Source of the DNA: Puniceicoccaceae bacterium
Lineage (GTDB): Bacteria > Verrucomicrobiota > Verrucomicrobiia > Opitutales > Coraliomargaritaceae
Direction: 5' to 3'
DNA length: 64,000 bases
Assembly: GCA_018402305.1 (NCBI GenBank)
Contig: JAGYJE010000005.1
Span: 62,001 to 126,000 of the forward strand
Positions within the stretch are counted from its first letter, which is position 1. The number at the start of each line of letters is the position of its first letter. Shown piece after piece: positions 49,685 to 59,637 of the stretch. The notes below the pieces were generated by a model. It saw only the letters and a program-made list of their open reading frames with translations. It had not been told where the DNA came from and did not search any database. A program made the position numbers and the translations under genes.

Positions 49685-52471
49685 TTAGAATCGCAATCCA
49701 GCAGAGACCAAAATCTGGCGCGAGTTACGGTGAAAGGCGTTTTTATTGCGATTAATAAGATCGGTCGTATCGAAGAGGTTGTTGACCCGCAGGCTTAGGT
49801 TTAACAGCGGTGCCCTTCGGCCTGAGCCAAGTTTGGTCCTATAATTTACGAAGGCATCGGTTATGTATTCTGGGTCGAAGTCGATATCATACCAGGAGCC
49901 TTCGCCCACCGCATCCGTAGCATCTTCGATATACCATTCGCCGATGGTGGAAGCGGAGCGGAAGCTTTGGTTAGCACCTACTGTTAAGCCCCTTAGGGCC
50001 CCATCGGTAAAGGAATAGCGACCAATTAGTAGCAGGTTATGGGGCGCTTGGCCAAAAACCTGGGCAAATCGCGGATTCACGTTCTCGTTGATCTTAATCG
50101 CGTCGAGATTTGTGTAGGCGTAGGAAAGCGTGAAGGAAAGATTCTGGTTTGGATTGTAATAAAACTCAACCTCAACGCCTTCTGAGCGGGAGACATCCCC
50201 GGCCACTTGCTTACCGGGCAGCAGATTGTTGTTCAGGGTTCCATTAGGATTGAAGATCTGTGGGTGCGAGGTACCATACTCAGCGAATGTATAAATGTCC
50301 TGCAGGCGGAAATCGTAATTAACAATGTTGTCGTTCTCTTTCTCGATGTAGAAGGTTGTAATCTGCCCGGTAAGTTTGCGATCGAGTAAATCAAAGCGGA
50401 TGCCATACTCGTAGCCGTCACCATAGACTGGTGGGATCAACTCGCCCAGTGGATCGACATGAATGTTGGTCGGGGATTGAATGGACTGTGCATAGTTGGC
50501 AAATACGGCAAATTCACCGGTGATCCAGAACAAAGCCCCTGCCGAGGGGCTCACTTGCTCAAAAGTCCGGTTGGAATCATCGATATTTGTGACCGCTCTG
50601 GAGAAGTCGCCACCCAGGGTGTTGTTCACATAATTTGGCGCGACGCCGTATTTGTAGTCCTCCAGTGTGTAGTCAATATCGATGTGGTCGTAGCGCAGGC
50701 CAAGCATGGTCCGTAGGCGGCCCTCTAGAAAGCTGCTTTGCGTAGCGAACCAAAGACCGGAGGTATCGGATTCAAATTCGTTGTCCTGTCGGAGCACGAA
50801 GAGGTCGTCGCGCCCATTATAGCCAATATTTAGAGCGCTGGGGCCAAAGCCATCCGAAAGATAAAACCGCTCCTTCAGGAGATCATTCCCGCTGAAAAAT
50901 TGGCTGTCCTGCAGCAAGGCGGGGTCGCTGATTTGCTCGTATATTTTAGGTTTACGATTGAGTTGATCCCAGTCGTAGCCGAAAAGAAGTTTGTGTTTAC
51001 TGTCCCGAAAAAGGGGCAGGTTGTTATTCATCTCAATATCCCAGAGAAGGGTAGAGCGAAGTGCATTCGCCTCGGTCTGGCCTTCCTGTTTCACCCAATA
51101 AGTTTCCACATAGGGGTCGAATGCACGAGGCCCGGTAGCATCACTCAGTACACGACCTGCACTGTAGCCATCTCGTGCAAGTGATTCACGGTCGTTATCT
51201 TCACGGTTAACGGAGACCTTGGCTTGCAAGGCGTCAGTGATCTTCTGGGTCCATTCAACTGTGGTGATCAGTCCTTCCCGTTTGTTGAATTTGTCAGGCC
51301 CCGTTACCGAGTAGCGATCATTCTGGCCGGCCCAGGGAGCATAGATTTGATTGAGGACGTCGCGCGTCACTGTAGTGTCGCCGCCGAATTGCTCCTCCGC
51401 GTAATCCGGGTTCAAAACGAGGTCGTCGATAATTCCCTGTGGGATGTTCGAGATACCATCCGGGCTGTAGATATACTCATTCCGATAGGCGCCCAACGAG
51501 AAGGATTCACTGCCATCTGTTTCGCTGGCACGGCTGTTTGGATAAAATCGTTTGTCCCCGTTGGTATTCTCAATGTTCCCGTTGGGCAATCGTCTGTACC
51601 CGTTGGTTGAAAAGAACATATTTGGCGCGAGATTTTGGTCGAGTCCAACGTGCTCAATATGTGCGCGGAGTTGGGTTTTTTCCGTAGGCCGATAGTTTAA
51701 CTCAAGCGTGGCACCCTGTTGATCGACGTATTCATAGAGCTGATCAAGGTCACGGGAAAAATCCAGCCCCATCAAACGCATGGCGAATTTATCATTGAAG
51801 ACATGATTGATATCGAACTCAGCGCGGCGGAAATCATTCGTCCCCATCGTGCCCTTGAGCGCTACGAAGTTTTCTTTAAATTGGGCCATTTTTGGAACAC
51901 TGTTAATCTGCCCACCGGGATCGGCCTGTCCGTACATTAAGCTGTTGGCACCTTTTACGATATCGATCCGCTGGATGTTGTAACCATCGCGCTCGATTTC
52001 TCTCCAAAATAAATCGTAGCGTTGGGTTAGACTGCGGAACCCGCGAATGCGCAGCTGATTGAGCGAGAAGCCGTCGGGGTCGGCAGAAACGCTCGCGGTC
52101 GCACGGTCTAGGTCCTGATCGTTAAGAATGTTTAGATCCTCCAACATTTGCTCGTTGATAATTGTGAGCGAAATAGGCGTGTTTTTGACCAAAGCATTGG
52201 TCCGCGTCGCAGAGACTGAGTTTGCTGAGAAATAACCCATGTCGCCATCAGTGGTAACAACGAAGTCGTCCAGCACGAAAACTTCGTCCGTTAAGTCACT
52301 GTCCGCCTCGCCAGGTGCATTTTGCTCGGGGGCGAATGTGGGGGAGGGTGCACGTTCGACTTCCTCCGAACTGGAACCCAAGAGGCTTGTCTGAGCGGGA
52401 AGGGCCGCCGAGGCAGCAAGGAAACAAAGCGAGATGAATAAGCTGGGTGAGGCAGGGATTTTTTGGATCAT
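49685..52471 (-). CDS. TonB-dependent outer-membrane receptor
   Basis: From ATG 52471 (a TTG at 52498 is less likely) the ~928-residue protein has a signal peptide (LFISLCFLAASAALPAQTS), a plug domain (VKNTPISLTIINEQMLEDLN; IQRIDIVKGANSLMYGQADP; PGGQINSVPK) and a long beta-barrel ending in a C-terminal aromatic strand (ILVSAGLRF). The plug looks like the siderophore/FecA group, but in Verrucomicrobiota such receptors also take up oligosaccharides. The neighbouring GH130 gene lies 18 bases downstream on the same strand, so a glycan-transport role is the better inference. Confidence 0.93.
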   Translation of the reverse strand: MIQKIPASPSLFISLCFLAASAALPAQTSLLGSSSEEVERAPSPTFAPEQNAPGEADSDLTDEVFVLDDFVVTTDGDMGYFSANSVSATRTNALVKNTPISLTIINEQMLEDLNILNDQDLDRATASVSADPDGFSLNQLRIRGFRSLTQRYDLFWREIERDGYNIQRIDIVKGANSLMYGQADPGGQINSVPKMAQFKENFVALKGTMGTNDFRRAEFDINHVFNDKFAMRLMGLDFSRDLDQLYEYVDQQGATLELNYRPTEKTQLRAHIEHVGLDQNLAPNMFFSTNGYRRLPNGNIENTNGDKRFYPNSRASETDGSESFSLGAYRNEYIYSPDGISNIPQGIIDDLVLNPDYAEEQFGGDTTVTRDVLNQIYAPWAGQNDRYSVTGPDKFNKREGLITTVEWTQKITDALQAKVSVNREDNDRESLARDGYSAGRVLSDATGPRAFDPYVETYWVKQEGQTEANALRSTLLWDIEMNNNLPLFRDSKHKLLFGYDWDQLNRKPKIYEQISDPALLQDSQFFSGNDLLKERFYLSDGFGPSALNIGYNGRDDLFVLRQDNEFESDTSGLWFATQSSFLEGRLRTMLGLRYDHIDIDYTLEDYKYGVAPNYVNNTLGGDFSRAVTNIDDSNRTFEQVSPSAGALFWITGEFAVFANYAQSIQSPTNIHVDPLGELIPPVYGDGYEYGIRFDLLDRKLTGQITTFYIEKENDNIVNYDFRLQDIYTFAEYGTSHPQIFNPNGTLNNNLLPGKQVAGDVSRSEGVEVEFYYNPNQNLSFTLSYAYTNLDAIKINENVNPRFAQVFGQAPHNLLLIGRYSFTDGALRGLTVGANQSFRSASTIGEWYIEDATDAVGEGSWYDIDFDPEYITDAFVNYRTKLGSGRRAPLLNLSLRVNNLFDTTDLINRNKNAFHRNSRQILVSAGLRF

Positions 52472-52666
52472 GGTTCTTATTTTGGGGTTAAAAACCAAAG
52501 ACTATTTTGAATAACTGGGCAGATAACAAACAAAAAATCAAAAATAAATTCATTCAGCTTGACCTGATTGGAATCTCATTCAGCGTTCTGGTGGTAGCGA
52601 CCCCCGTGTACCCTGAAGATTAAGCGCTTGGCCGAGTCGTCTCTCGTCCTCTTGACCCTGGGTCTT

Positions 52667-52689
52667 GCCCGGTTTCGGGGCGTTTTTTT
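52667..52689 (+). terminator. Terminator-like hairpin in leader of the 52723 gene
   Basis: GCCC (52667-52670) pairs with GGGC (52678-52681), followed by GTTTTTTT, 34 bases upstream of the next start codon. It is short, so weak. It could end a small RNA made from 52550 onward or attenuate the downstream gene. Confidence 0.3.
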
Positions 52690-52722
52690 GTCAAACAGTC
52701 CACCTCTAAATCACACCTAACT

Positions 52723-53514
52723 ATGAAACGACTATCCATAACATTCATGGCTTCACTGAGCCTTTTTCAACCCATCACCTTCGCCCAGCTTTATGAGGGC
52801 TTCAATTCGGATGCGCCGGCTGCGGAGGAACGCCTTGGATTTATGACGGGCTGGCACCGAATGGTGGGCGAGGTTGGCGTCGTCTCGGACAGTCTTAGCC
52901 TCAGCGGTTTTACGGAGAGTGCCGGAGCGATTCGTCTGAAAAAAAAGGGCGAGGCGCTGGCTCAGATAAGCGCAAACGTGGGTGACACCTACTACGGAAG
53001 CTTTCGCTTTCGGAGTGCCCGCTTAAACCAGGATTCGATTATCGCTCTTTTGCTTGCCAAGCCTGACCTCGAGGAGCTCACCCCGAAGTCGGCGAATCTT
53101 AGCATACTTGCCAAGGGATGGCGGAGTGAGCACGGTGCACTTCTTTCCGAAGGGAAGCTGGCCAAGACGACTGAGGGCGTTCCTATTGAAGCGCAAATGA
53201 CTTATTTGGTGCTCTTTAAAGTTGTCGACGGCAAGCCGAGCCAGCGTTCTGTCGAGTCCTGGATACTCAATGTCGACCAGGCGGAACATTTTGCAAAGAG
53301 TGCCTTCAAGGAAACTGAGCTAAATGCGGCGCCCCTGGGTGTCGAAGCTGGAGCCGTTATGCAGCGGACACAGCTCAAGCCGAAAAGTTCGGCGCGCCTC
53401 GCCTTAAGACCGGGCGACGTGATTGCCTGTGTCGCCAAGTTCACCCCGGACGCTCTATTTGACGAGATTCGTATTTCGAGCAAAAGCCTCCGTGAGGCAG
53501 CCGGTGTTCTTTAG
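52723..53514 (+). CDS. Exported hypothetical protein
   Basis: The 263-residue protein has a signal peptide (MKRLSITFMASLSLFQPITF) and an all-beta-looking body (YYGSFRFRSARLNQDSIIAL; VESWILNVDQAEHFA; FDEIRISSKSLREAAGVL). The start LYEGFNSDAPAAEERLGFMT and the ending D-E-I-R-I-S resemble LamG/jelly-roll proteins of Verrucomicrobiota, often annotated as hypothetical. It lies just upstream of a sulfatase with a LamG-like C-terminal domain. An AAGCGCTT palindrome at 52622-52629 may be an operator for a LacI-type regulator. Function unknown. Confidence 0.7.
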   Translation: MKRLSITFMASLSLFQPITFAQLYEGFNSDAPAAEERLGFMTGWHRMVGEVGVVSDSLSLSGFTESAGAIRLKKKGEALAQISANVGDTYYGSFRFRSARLNQDSIIALLLAKPDLEELTPKSANLSILAKGWRSEHGALLSEGKLAKTTEGVPIEAQMTYLVLFKVVDGKPSQRSVESWILNVDQAEHFAKSAFKETELNAAPLGVEAGAVMQRTQLKPKSSARLALRPGDVIACVAKFTPDALFDEIRISSKSLREAAGVL

Positions 53515-53547
53515 TCGCCTAACAACCCAATTACCCCCCCAAAAAAA

Positions 53548-55635
53548 ATGCATTCGTTTCCGCCCTTTCTCGTATCCGGAATATCCTCTGTGCGTGCTGC
53601 AAGCTTAACTCTTTTGTGTTTGGTCGCCTTACTGACCACCAGCCTCAACGCGCTCTCGGTCGAAGATCGCACAAGTAAGCAACCGGACATTGTCTTCGTC
53701 TTGGTGGATGATTTGCGTTACGATGCGCTTTCATTCCTGGGGCACCCATATATCGAGACACCGCATTTGGATCGCCTCCGGGAGCAGGGTGCCTGGATGG
53801 AAAATGCCTTTGTTACCACCTCGATATGCTGCCCTTCGAGGGCAACGTATTTGACGGGGACCTACGCCAGTCGCCATGGAGTGATCGATAACGAGACGGC
53901 AGAGTATGTGCCGGAAATCACGCCTCCGGTCACTAAATACCTGCAAGAGGCGGGCTATGATGTGGCGATGATCGGGAAGTGGCACATGGGCCACTCCGGT
54001 AAGCCGAGGCCGTTTTTTGATACTTGGCTGAGTTTTGACGGGCAGGGTGTTTACTTCGATCCCGAGTTGATCCACACAGACGGAAGGCGGGAAGTCTTTG
54101 AAGGGTACACCACGGATATTCTCACGGATGAGGCGATTCGCTACATTCAAAGCCGTCCAAAGGACCAGCCTTTTTTCCTTAAGCTCTCACACAAGGCGGT
54201 GCACGAACCGTTCCAGCCGGCCCCGCGCCATAAAAACGCCTATGGTTATCATACAAGAGACCCGGAGCCGGCGAGTTTTAGCGATACCTTCGAAGGGAAG
54301 CCTAAATGGCAACGGCGGCAACGCGTCCGCGATGTTCGCTGGGATTGGCGCACCCGTGAAATTGAAGAGGAGGTCATTCCAGAGTCGATTGAGCTAGAGC
54401 CTTGGCAAAACCGCAAGAGGTATGTCGACCAGCTGCGCTGCCTCGCTTCGGTGGACGAGGGCATTGGCCGCATTGTTGAAACTTTACGCGAGCGCGGAAC
54501 TCTGGAAAACACCCTGATCGTCTTCGCCAGTGACAACGGCTATTTCCACATGGAGCATCGTCGTTGGGACAAGCGTCTGGCTTATGAGGAAAGCCTGCGG
54601 ATTCCTATGATCATGGTCTACCCAGGGAAAATTGAGCCAGGCTCGACCATTTCTGAAATGGTGCTCAATGTGGACTTTGCGCCAACGGTTTTGAGCTATG
54701 CCGGAATTGAGGTTCCCGAGCAAATGCAGGGTTATAGTGTGCGACCGCTTTTTGAGGCTGTGCCCACAGAATGGCGGGATGCATTTTTCTACGAGTATTA
54801 CACAGATCTCGTGCATGCGATACCAACGATGAAAGCGCTCCGCGGTGAGCGCTTCAAATTAGTCCACTATCCGGAAATCGAGGATATTGATGAACTCTAC
54901 GATCTCCAGAACGATCCGGATGAAATGCGGAACTTGGCGGAGAGCCCCGAGTATGCGGCGGTCTACCGGGACATGACGGAGCGTTTGGCGAAAGAATCGC
55001 AACGCCTCGGCTGGAATGCCGATATTTTTCCACATAACTTGGATCGCGTTCGGGGGCCCCTCGGCACGCTTCTGGATTTAAAGCCCACCGAGGATGGTGT
55101 GATCGATGCCGCCGATCCGAAGCGCAAGTTACAGGCGCAAAACATTGAGTTTTCGGACGAGCATCTACTCTTCAACGGATCGAACAGTCGGATACAGATC
55201 CCCTTTGATTCTAAAATAGATCCATCGATCTGGCCCTACCGAGTCTCGGTTGACGTCAATGCCGGGAGTGACGGCGTGATCGCCACGCAATCCTCCCCCG
55301 GCTACGGGTTTAAGCTGTTTGTTCAGGATGGGCGTCCGGGGATTTCCGTAATTTGTAAAACTTGGGTGGCCAATCGGACGACCATCGATGGGCCTGAATC
55401 AATTCTGGATACGTGGACGAAGTTGGAGGCGGAGATTGACTACAACCGTCTTCGCTTTTGGGTCGACGGCGAGCTGATCGATGTGATGATGCTGCCATTG
55501 CCGTTTAAAGCAAAAACCAACGCGCCCCTCATTGTTGGTGCCGGTGGAAAGCATCGGGTGAACGACAAAGTGCCGCACAATCCTTTTAAAGGGGTACTCC
55601 GTAGTTTCCGCATCGAGCGGCACCCCCCGGAGTGA
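53548..55635 (+). CDS. Sulfatase with C-terminal LamG-like domain
   Basis: The 695-residue protein has a signal peptide (residues ~1-36), metal ligands DIVFVLVDDLRYDALS (Asp54, Asp55), the formylglycine motif CCPSR (Cys94), GKWHMGHSGKP, and FASDNGYFHMEHRRWDKR. The catalytic domain ends near residue 480 (LYDLQNDPDEMRNLAESPEY). Residues ~535-690 form a concanavalin-like jelly roll (LFNGSNSRIQIPFDSKID; GFKLFVQDGRPGISV; FRIERHPP) that may bind the polysaccharide. It starts 34 bases after the hypothetical protein gene, and ends convergently 12 bases from the giant GH-A-like gene. Confidence 0.93.
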   Translation: MHSFPPFLVSGISSVRAASLTLLCLVALLTTSLNALSVEDRTSKQPDIVFVLVDDLRYDALSFLGHPYIETPHLDRLREQGAWMENAFVTTSICCPSRATYLTGTYASRHGVIDNETAEYVPEITPPVTKYLQEAGYDVAMIGKWHMGHSGKPRPFFDTWLSFDGQGVYFDPELIHTDGRREVFEGYTTDILTDEAIRYIQSRPKDQPFFLKLSHKAVHEPFQPAPRHKNAYGYHTRDPEPASFSDTFEGKPKWQRRQRVRDVRWDWRTREIEEEVIPESIELEPWQNRKRYVDQLRCLASVDEGIGRIVETLRERGTLENTLIVFASDNGYFHMEHRRWDKRLAYEESLRIPMIMVYPGKIEPGSTISEMVLNVDFAPTVLSYAGIEVPEQMQGYSVRPLFEAVPTEWRDAFFYEYYTDLVHAIPTMKALRGERFKLVHYPEIEDIDELYDLQNDPDEMRNLAESPEYAAVYRDMTERLAKESQRLGWNADIFPHNLDRVRGPLGTLLDLKPTEDGVIDAADPKRKLQAQNIEFSDEHLLFNGSNSRIQIPFDSKIDPSIWPYRVSVDVNAGSDGVIATQSSPGYGFKLFVQDGRPGISVICKTWVANRTTIDGPESILDTWTKLEAEIDYNRLRFWVDGELIDVMMLPLPFKAKTNAPLIVGAGGKHRVNDKVPHNPFKGVLRSFRIERHPPE

Positions 55636-55647
55636 TTCGAGGCAAGC

Positions 55648-58600
55648 TCACGGCGCCACATCCCAAAGCACACGCATAAACTTGGCATCGGCGGGAGGGA
55701 TGGAGTCGAAGTCGATGATCAACCAGCCGTCTTCGATAAAGGGAGTATCTCTCTGCGAATCGAAGACGGTGTAGGGCCAAGTCTCTAAATCGAGCGAGGC
55801 AAGCACGCGCACGCGCACATCTGATTTCCGTTCATCAAAGGGGATCGCGTAAACAAGTTTCGAACCGCTGAGTCGAAGTTCCGGCGTGAGGCTGTAGTCC
55901 GTATCGGACAATCCCATTTCCGTCAGGTAGCGGAACAGGTTGCTCACGCCGGCACTACCAAAGATCGCATTCGGAGCGGAGATGGATGGGTCGGCTTGGT
56001 CGCTGCTGTCAGGGAAATTCTCCTGCTTCCAAAAGGCGTACCCCGTCGCATCACCAAAGAGGGCCACTTCGCCAATTTGTGGCGTGTAGTGGTGGACCGG
56101 ATCCTGGAGCACGAGCCGGAGATAGTTGGTGCCTGCAGGAAGTGGTGCGGAAGGGGCCACCCATGCGCGCTTCCAGGAACCAATCGTCACCGTGGGCGGA
56201 TCCTCCCGCAGTGCAATGTTTTGCCAAGACGAGCCGTTCGACGAAATTTGAGCCGAAAGATTCAAATCATTGAAGTAGAAAATTTTGGCATGAAAGCGGT
56301 CGAGCCCGGCCACCTTCCAGGTGATAGCCTCCGGTGCGGTTGAGGCGATGCGTCGGATGCGCGAGCGGTCACCCTCGAAGCGCAGTTCGGCATTATCGCC
56401 AACGATCTCGAGTGCAGGATTGATGGTGGCAAGCTTGGAGAAATTACCCAACGAGTCGTAGATGCTAGCCGCGGGCAGAACGAAGCGCACCGCCTTGCTG
56501 CCCGTCGCACTGCTGTCACTTACCAGTGAAGCGCTCACCGTGTAATCGCCTGGAGATGCATTGCCCGGCACGCTGAGCAATCCCGTTGTGCTATTGAGCG
56601 TGGCGCCGTTGCCGGGTTGTAATTGCCAGGCAACCGACTCATTAAGAACGACACCGCCAAAGCCATTACCCACTTGGGCTGAATAAAGTTCTGTTAAGAC
56701 GCCATCGACAGAGTCCGGGATCTGCAGGGTGCCCGCGCTGCTTGGATCAATCTCCACGGTGAAGGGCCAGGGGGAGAACCCGCCCACTTTAAGCAGCGCT
56801 TGGTCACGGTAAGCGGCCGAGCTGGGGAAGTGGCTGTTAGTTTCGACATAGTCCTCGAGCCATTGCTGCATCTGCCGATAGTAACTTTCATGCAGGTGGT
56901 AGAGCGGATGCAGCTCGTTCTTCGAGTTGATCATATGCATGTTCTTAGGTAGCCCGTTGCCGGCATCCTCTTCCCAGAAAAATTCCCACATGAGGATAAA
57001 ACGCGGCGGGCCCCAGGTGAGAAAATTTTCGATTTCATCCACATACTGGTAGGTCTGGGTGTATGGATCACTGGCTCCTTGAAAGTAGCCATACTCGCCG
57101 ATGATGAGCCGCTCCCCGGTGGGCTTTAAATAATCGGGCAGGGCTGGGTCGATGGGGCGCAGGGCATCGCGGATTTTGTCCAATATCGCGTGCGTTTGAG
57201 TCCGACCGAGGTTTTTCGAGGAGTAGGCAGAGTAGGAGACAAAATCAAGCTTCTCCAATTGGGGCATGACACTATTGACAACGCAGGGACGTTCATCGAT
57301 GGCCCAGTCGCCTCTGTTCATTTCGAGGTAGTACCAGACCTCTACATTACTGTGCGTTGTTTGGGTCTTGGCATCGTCGATGGCCTGTTGCCGGATTTTG
57401 GCCCAATCCACCATGGTCTGAATGCGCGCCGGAGTGATGTCGGTCTCCGGGTTTTGGGAGCCAAGAGTGGCCAGCACCCAGTCACCCTCCCAATTACCAA
57501 CGTAAAAACGGCGTCCGGTTCCGTTGTAGGTTTCGAGGAGATGCACCGTAAGGTCGTAAATCTCATCATAGATAAGTTGCTGCTGGGCGTCTGGCAGCCC
57601 ATTCGCTGTGGCCCGCGCCATGATATTCGGTACGGAAAACGATGAGCACCAGAAAAGAAGGTCCTTGAAGGGCATGTCAAAAACGGCCCGAAGCGAGGGC
57701 TCGTCGCGCACCAATTCGGTAAGGGTGTCGATTTCCGGATTGATCGGCACACCGTTCTGTTGAGCGTAGTTTTTTGAAATCGAAAGCTTATAAACATTCG
57801 CCCCCTGGCGGTAGACGGCGCGCGCCGCATCCAGAACCCGACGGCCCGATTCGCCGAAGCTGTATTGCGTCCCTATTTGCTGCGTACCCAGAATGTGGTT
57901 ATAGGTCTCCAGCGGATGGCCAGGTGGGTTGTTGGCCATTTCAATACGATACTTATCTTCCAAGTAGGCCTGCACCGCGAAGCGCTCGGAATCATTTAAA
58001 ACAGAGTCGTAGACCAAGAGCTCTCGGATGTCATTTTGGCCAAAGCCCCCGTTTTGGTTTTGGGCACCGAGAAAAAGCGACGAATTTTGGGGCAGTGAAG
58101 TGTAGGCGGCCGTGCCGACATAGAAGCGGTTGGGTAATATATCGGTCCCAGTATGCCTTGTATCGAGGCCATTAACCCAGCTGCTGACGGCCCCCGCGCC
58201 TCCGGCGACAAAGCCGGGGTAGTCGGGCGGAGCGGGGGGTAGGGCGACAACAATGCCACCGATAAAAAATAGGTTCTGGGAGGAGTTGCCCGCGCCCTCG
58301 GCAGAAACCGTTACCTCAGCCCCTGCGGCAAGGGTAACAGAGCTCGGGAAGTTGAAGACTCTTAAACTTAAATTGGAGCGGTCCTCCCAATCACTCGTGA
58401 CGGCTGTATTGGCAAGGGTCGCATAGTAGGTGCCGCCACTCGCTAAGGTGATGCGGGCCCGATCATTTTCGTTATTGAAGCCACTCAGCAGTAATTGCCT
58501 GAGTTCGACCGTTTGATCGAGGCTGAAAGTCCAGCTGGATTCGAGGGATTCACGGAAACCAGAGCTGCCCCCGGGTTGGCTAATACCCAGCTGGTCGCCG

Positions 58601-59358
58601 GACTGCCGGGTGTGGGTGACGAGTGGATCAGACGATGCAATAACCTCGCTGGTTAAGGTGAGCCCACTGTTTGAAGACCTGAGCCGCGCGCCGACCCCTG
58701 TGTTGTTGAGCGTTCCATTATCACTTGCGTTCGCCCCAAAGATATCAAGACCACTCCACTCAACGATCTCGTCTGCGCCGATCTGACTGCGGTAGGCGGC
58801 GCGGTAGTAGCTGTCGCGATCCCAGCCGAATTGCACGATGGAGCCTTCTTCAATCAAACGACTGGAGGCGAGTTGTAGGCCCGAATCCGTATTCGAAGGA
58901 TCGACACTGCTCAGGAGGACCTCCGGTTGGTCCGGCTGAAGGGAGGCGCGTCGATTGGCGTAGACAATAAAAACGGTTGCCTCCGGCCCTGAATTAAAAG
59001 CCCCCTGCAAGTATTGCCCGATGCCGTCAAAGCGCAGCGCGGGGAAGCCGCTTCCGCTGTCGCTTAGGAAGGTGGGTGGGTTGGGCGACGAGAAGACGGC
59101 GTTGGCATTATTTGCGTCCGCCCAGCCACCCAGCAGCGGCATGCTGTCTGACAGTCGGTTGATCGTAGCGGCATCGAGGTGCAGGTAGAGACCATCGGAG
59201 GGAGGCACTGGCTGAGCCCGCAGAGGGGCGGTCGCGGCAGAAACTAACAGAAGTAGAAACGGGGACCACGGGCAAAACGATTGACGAATAAATTCCGTAA
59301 GGCCGGTCCTAAAATGAGTGGGACGGCAGGCCCTTGGGCAGCTTTGGCGAGTGGGCAT
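55648..59358 (-). CDS. Giant secreted protein: split LamG, clan GH-A-like catalytic domain, C-terminal binding modules
   Basis: The 1236-residue protein starts with an unusual long leader whose hydrophobic core is FLLLLVSAATAPLRA (34-48). A LamG-type sheet at 55-180 (GLYLHLDAATI; PALRFDGIGQYLQGAF; ATVFIVYANRR) seems interrupted by a ~200-residue segment (TFSLDQTVELRQLLLSGFNN) and completed at 380-470 (SSLFLGAQNQNG; RELLVYDSVLNDSERFAVQA). Residues ~490-900 repeat the motifs of the protein at 44216: GNWEGDW (621-627), YYLEMN (Glu679), IGEYG (Glu755), MWEFFWEE (Glu792). The C-terminal third holds an Ig-like part and a discoidin-like domain (SSWQNIALREDPPTVTIGSW). A secreted glycosidase of new family is my reading. 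Confidence 0.75.
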   Translation of the reverse strand: MPTRQSCPRACRPTHFRTGLTEFIRQSFCPWSPFLLLLVSAATAPLRAQPVPPSDGLYLHLDAATINRLSDSMPLLGGWADANNANAVFSSPNPPTFLSDSGSGFPALRFDGIGQYLQGAFNSGPEATVFIVYANRRASLQPDQPEVLLSSVDPSNTDSGLQLASSRLIEEGSIVQFGWDRDSYYRAAYRSQIGADEIVEWSGLDIFGANASDNGTLNNTGVGARLRSSNSGLTLTSEVIASSDPLVTHTRQSGDQLGISQPGGSSGFRESLESSWTFSLDQTVELRQLLLSGFNNENDRARITLASGGTYYATLANTAVTSDWEDRSNLSLRVFNFPSSVTLAAGAEVTVSAEGAGNSSQNLFFIGGIVVALPPAPPDYPGFVAGGAGAVSSWVNGLDTRHTGTDILPNRFYVGTAAYTSLPQNSSLFLGAQNQNGGFGQNDIRELLVYDSVLNDSERFAVQAYLEDKYRIEMANNPPGHPLETYNHILGTQQIGTQYSFGESGRRVLDAARAVYRQGANVYKLSISKNYAQQNGVPINPEIDTLTELVRDEPSLRAVFDMPFKDLLFWCSSFSVPNIMARATANGLPDAQQQLIYDEIYDLTVHLLETYNGTGRRFYVGNWEGDWVLATLGSQNPETDITPARIQTMVDWAKIRQQAIDDAKTQTTHSNVEVWYYLEMNRGDWAIDERPCVVNSVMPQLEKLDFVSYSAYSSKNLGRTQTHAILDKIRDALRPIDPALPDYLKPTGERLIIGEYGYFQGASDPYTQTYQYVDEIENFLTWGPPRFILMWEFFWEEDAGNGLPKNMHMINSKNELHPLYHLHESYYRQMQQWLEDYVETNSHFPSSAAYRDQALLKVGGFSPWPFTVEIDPSSAGTLQIPDSVDGVLTELYSAQVGNGFGGVVLNESVAWQLQPGNGATLNSTTGLLSVPGNASPGDYTVSASLVSDSSATGSKAVRFVLPAASIYDSLGNFSKLATINPALEIVGDNAELRFEGDRSRIRRIASTAPEAITWKVAGLDRFHAKIFYFNDLNLSAQISSNGSSWQNIALREDPPTVTIGSWKRAWVAPSAPLPAGTNYLRLVLQDPVHHYTPQIGEVALFGDATGYAFWKQENFPDSSDQADPSISAPNAIFGSAGVSNLFRYLTEMGLSDTDYSLTPELRLSGSKLVYAIPFDERKSDVRVRVLASLDLETWPYTVFDSQRDTPFIEDGWLIIDFDSIPPADAKFMRVLWDVAP

Positions 59359-59637
59359 CGTTGTTAGGAGTCAAGGGGGGATGAGCTTTTAAAAGACAGC
59401 GGAACGCGAAAAAGAACCATACTCTGAATAAATAAACAACAAAAAGTGTAAAAAAAAGCCATTTAACATGGCAAAAGTAGAGACCTGATCAATTTTAATA
59501 AGTCAAAAATTGACGTTCTGAAAGGATTTTAAAATAAAATGCAGAAAATTTTAAAAACGAGTTGACAACAAATGTGATAATTATACCGATATAAGTTCAC
59601 CGTGTTTATTGCACTCACATCAACCCAAACTAGAATC

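Noticed and set aside
59560-59600. Promoter with TTGACA for the PEP-CTERM gene
   Set aside because: TTGACA is present at 59562-59567 but no -10 box fits at 16-18 bases; the TATAC nearby is at 14 bases.
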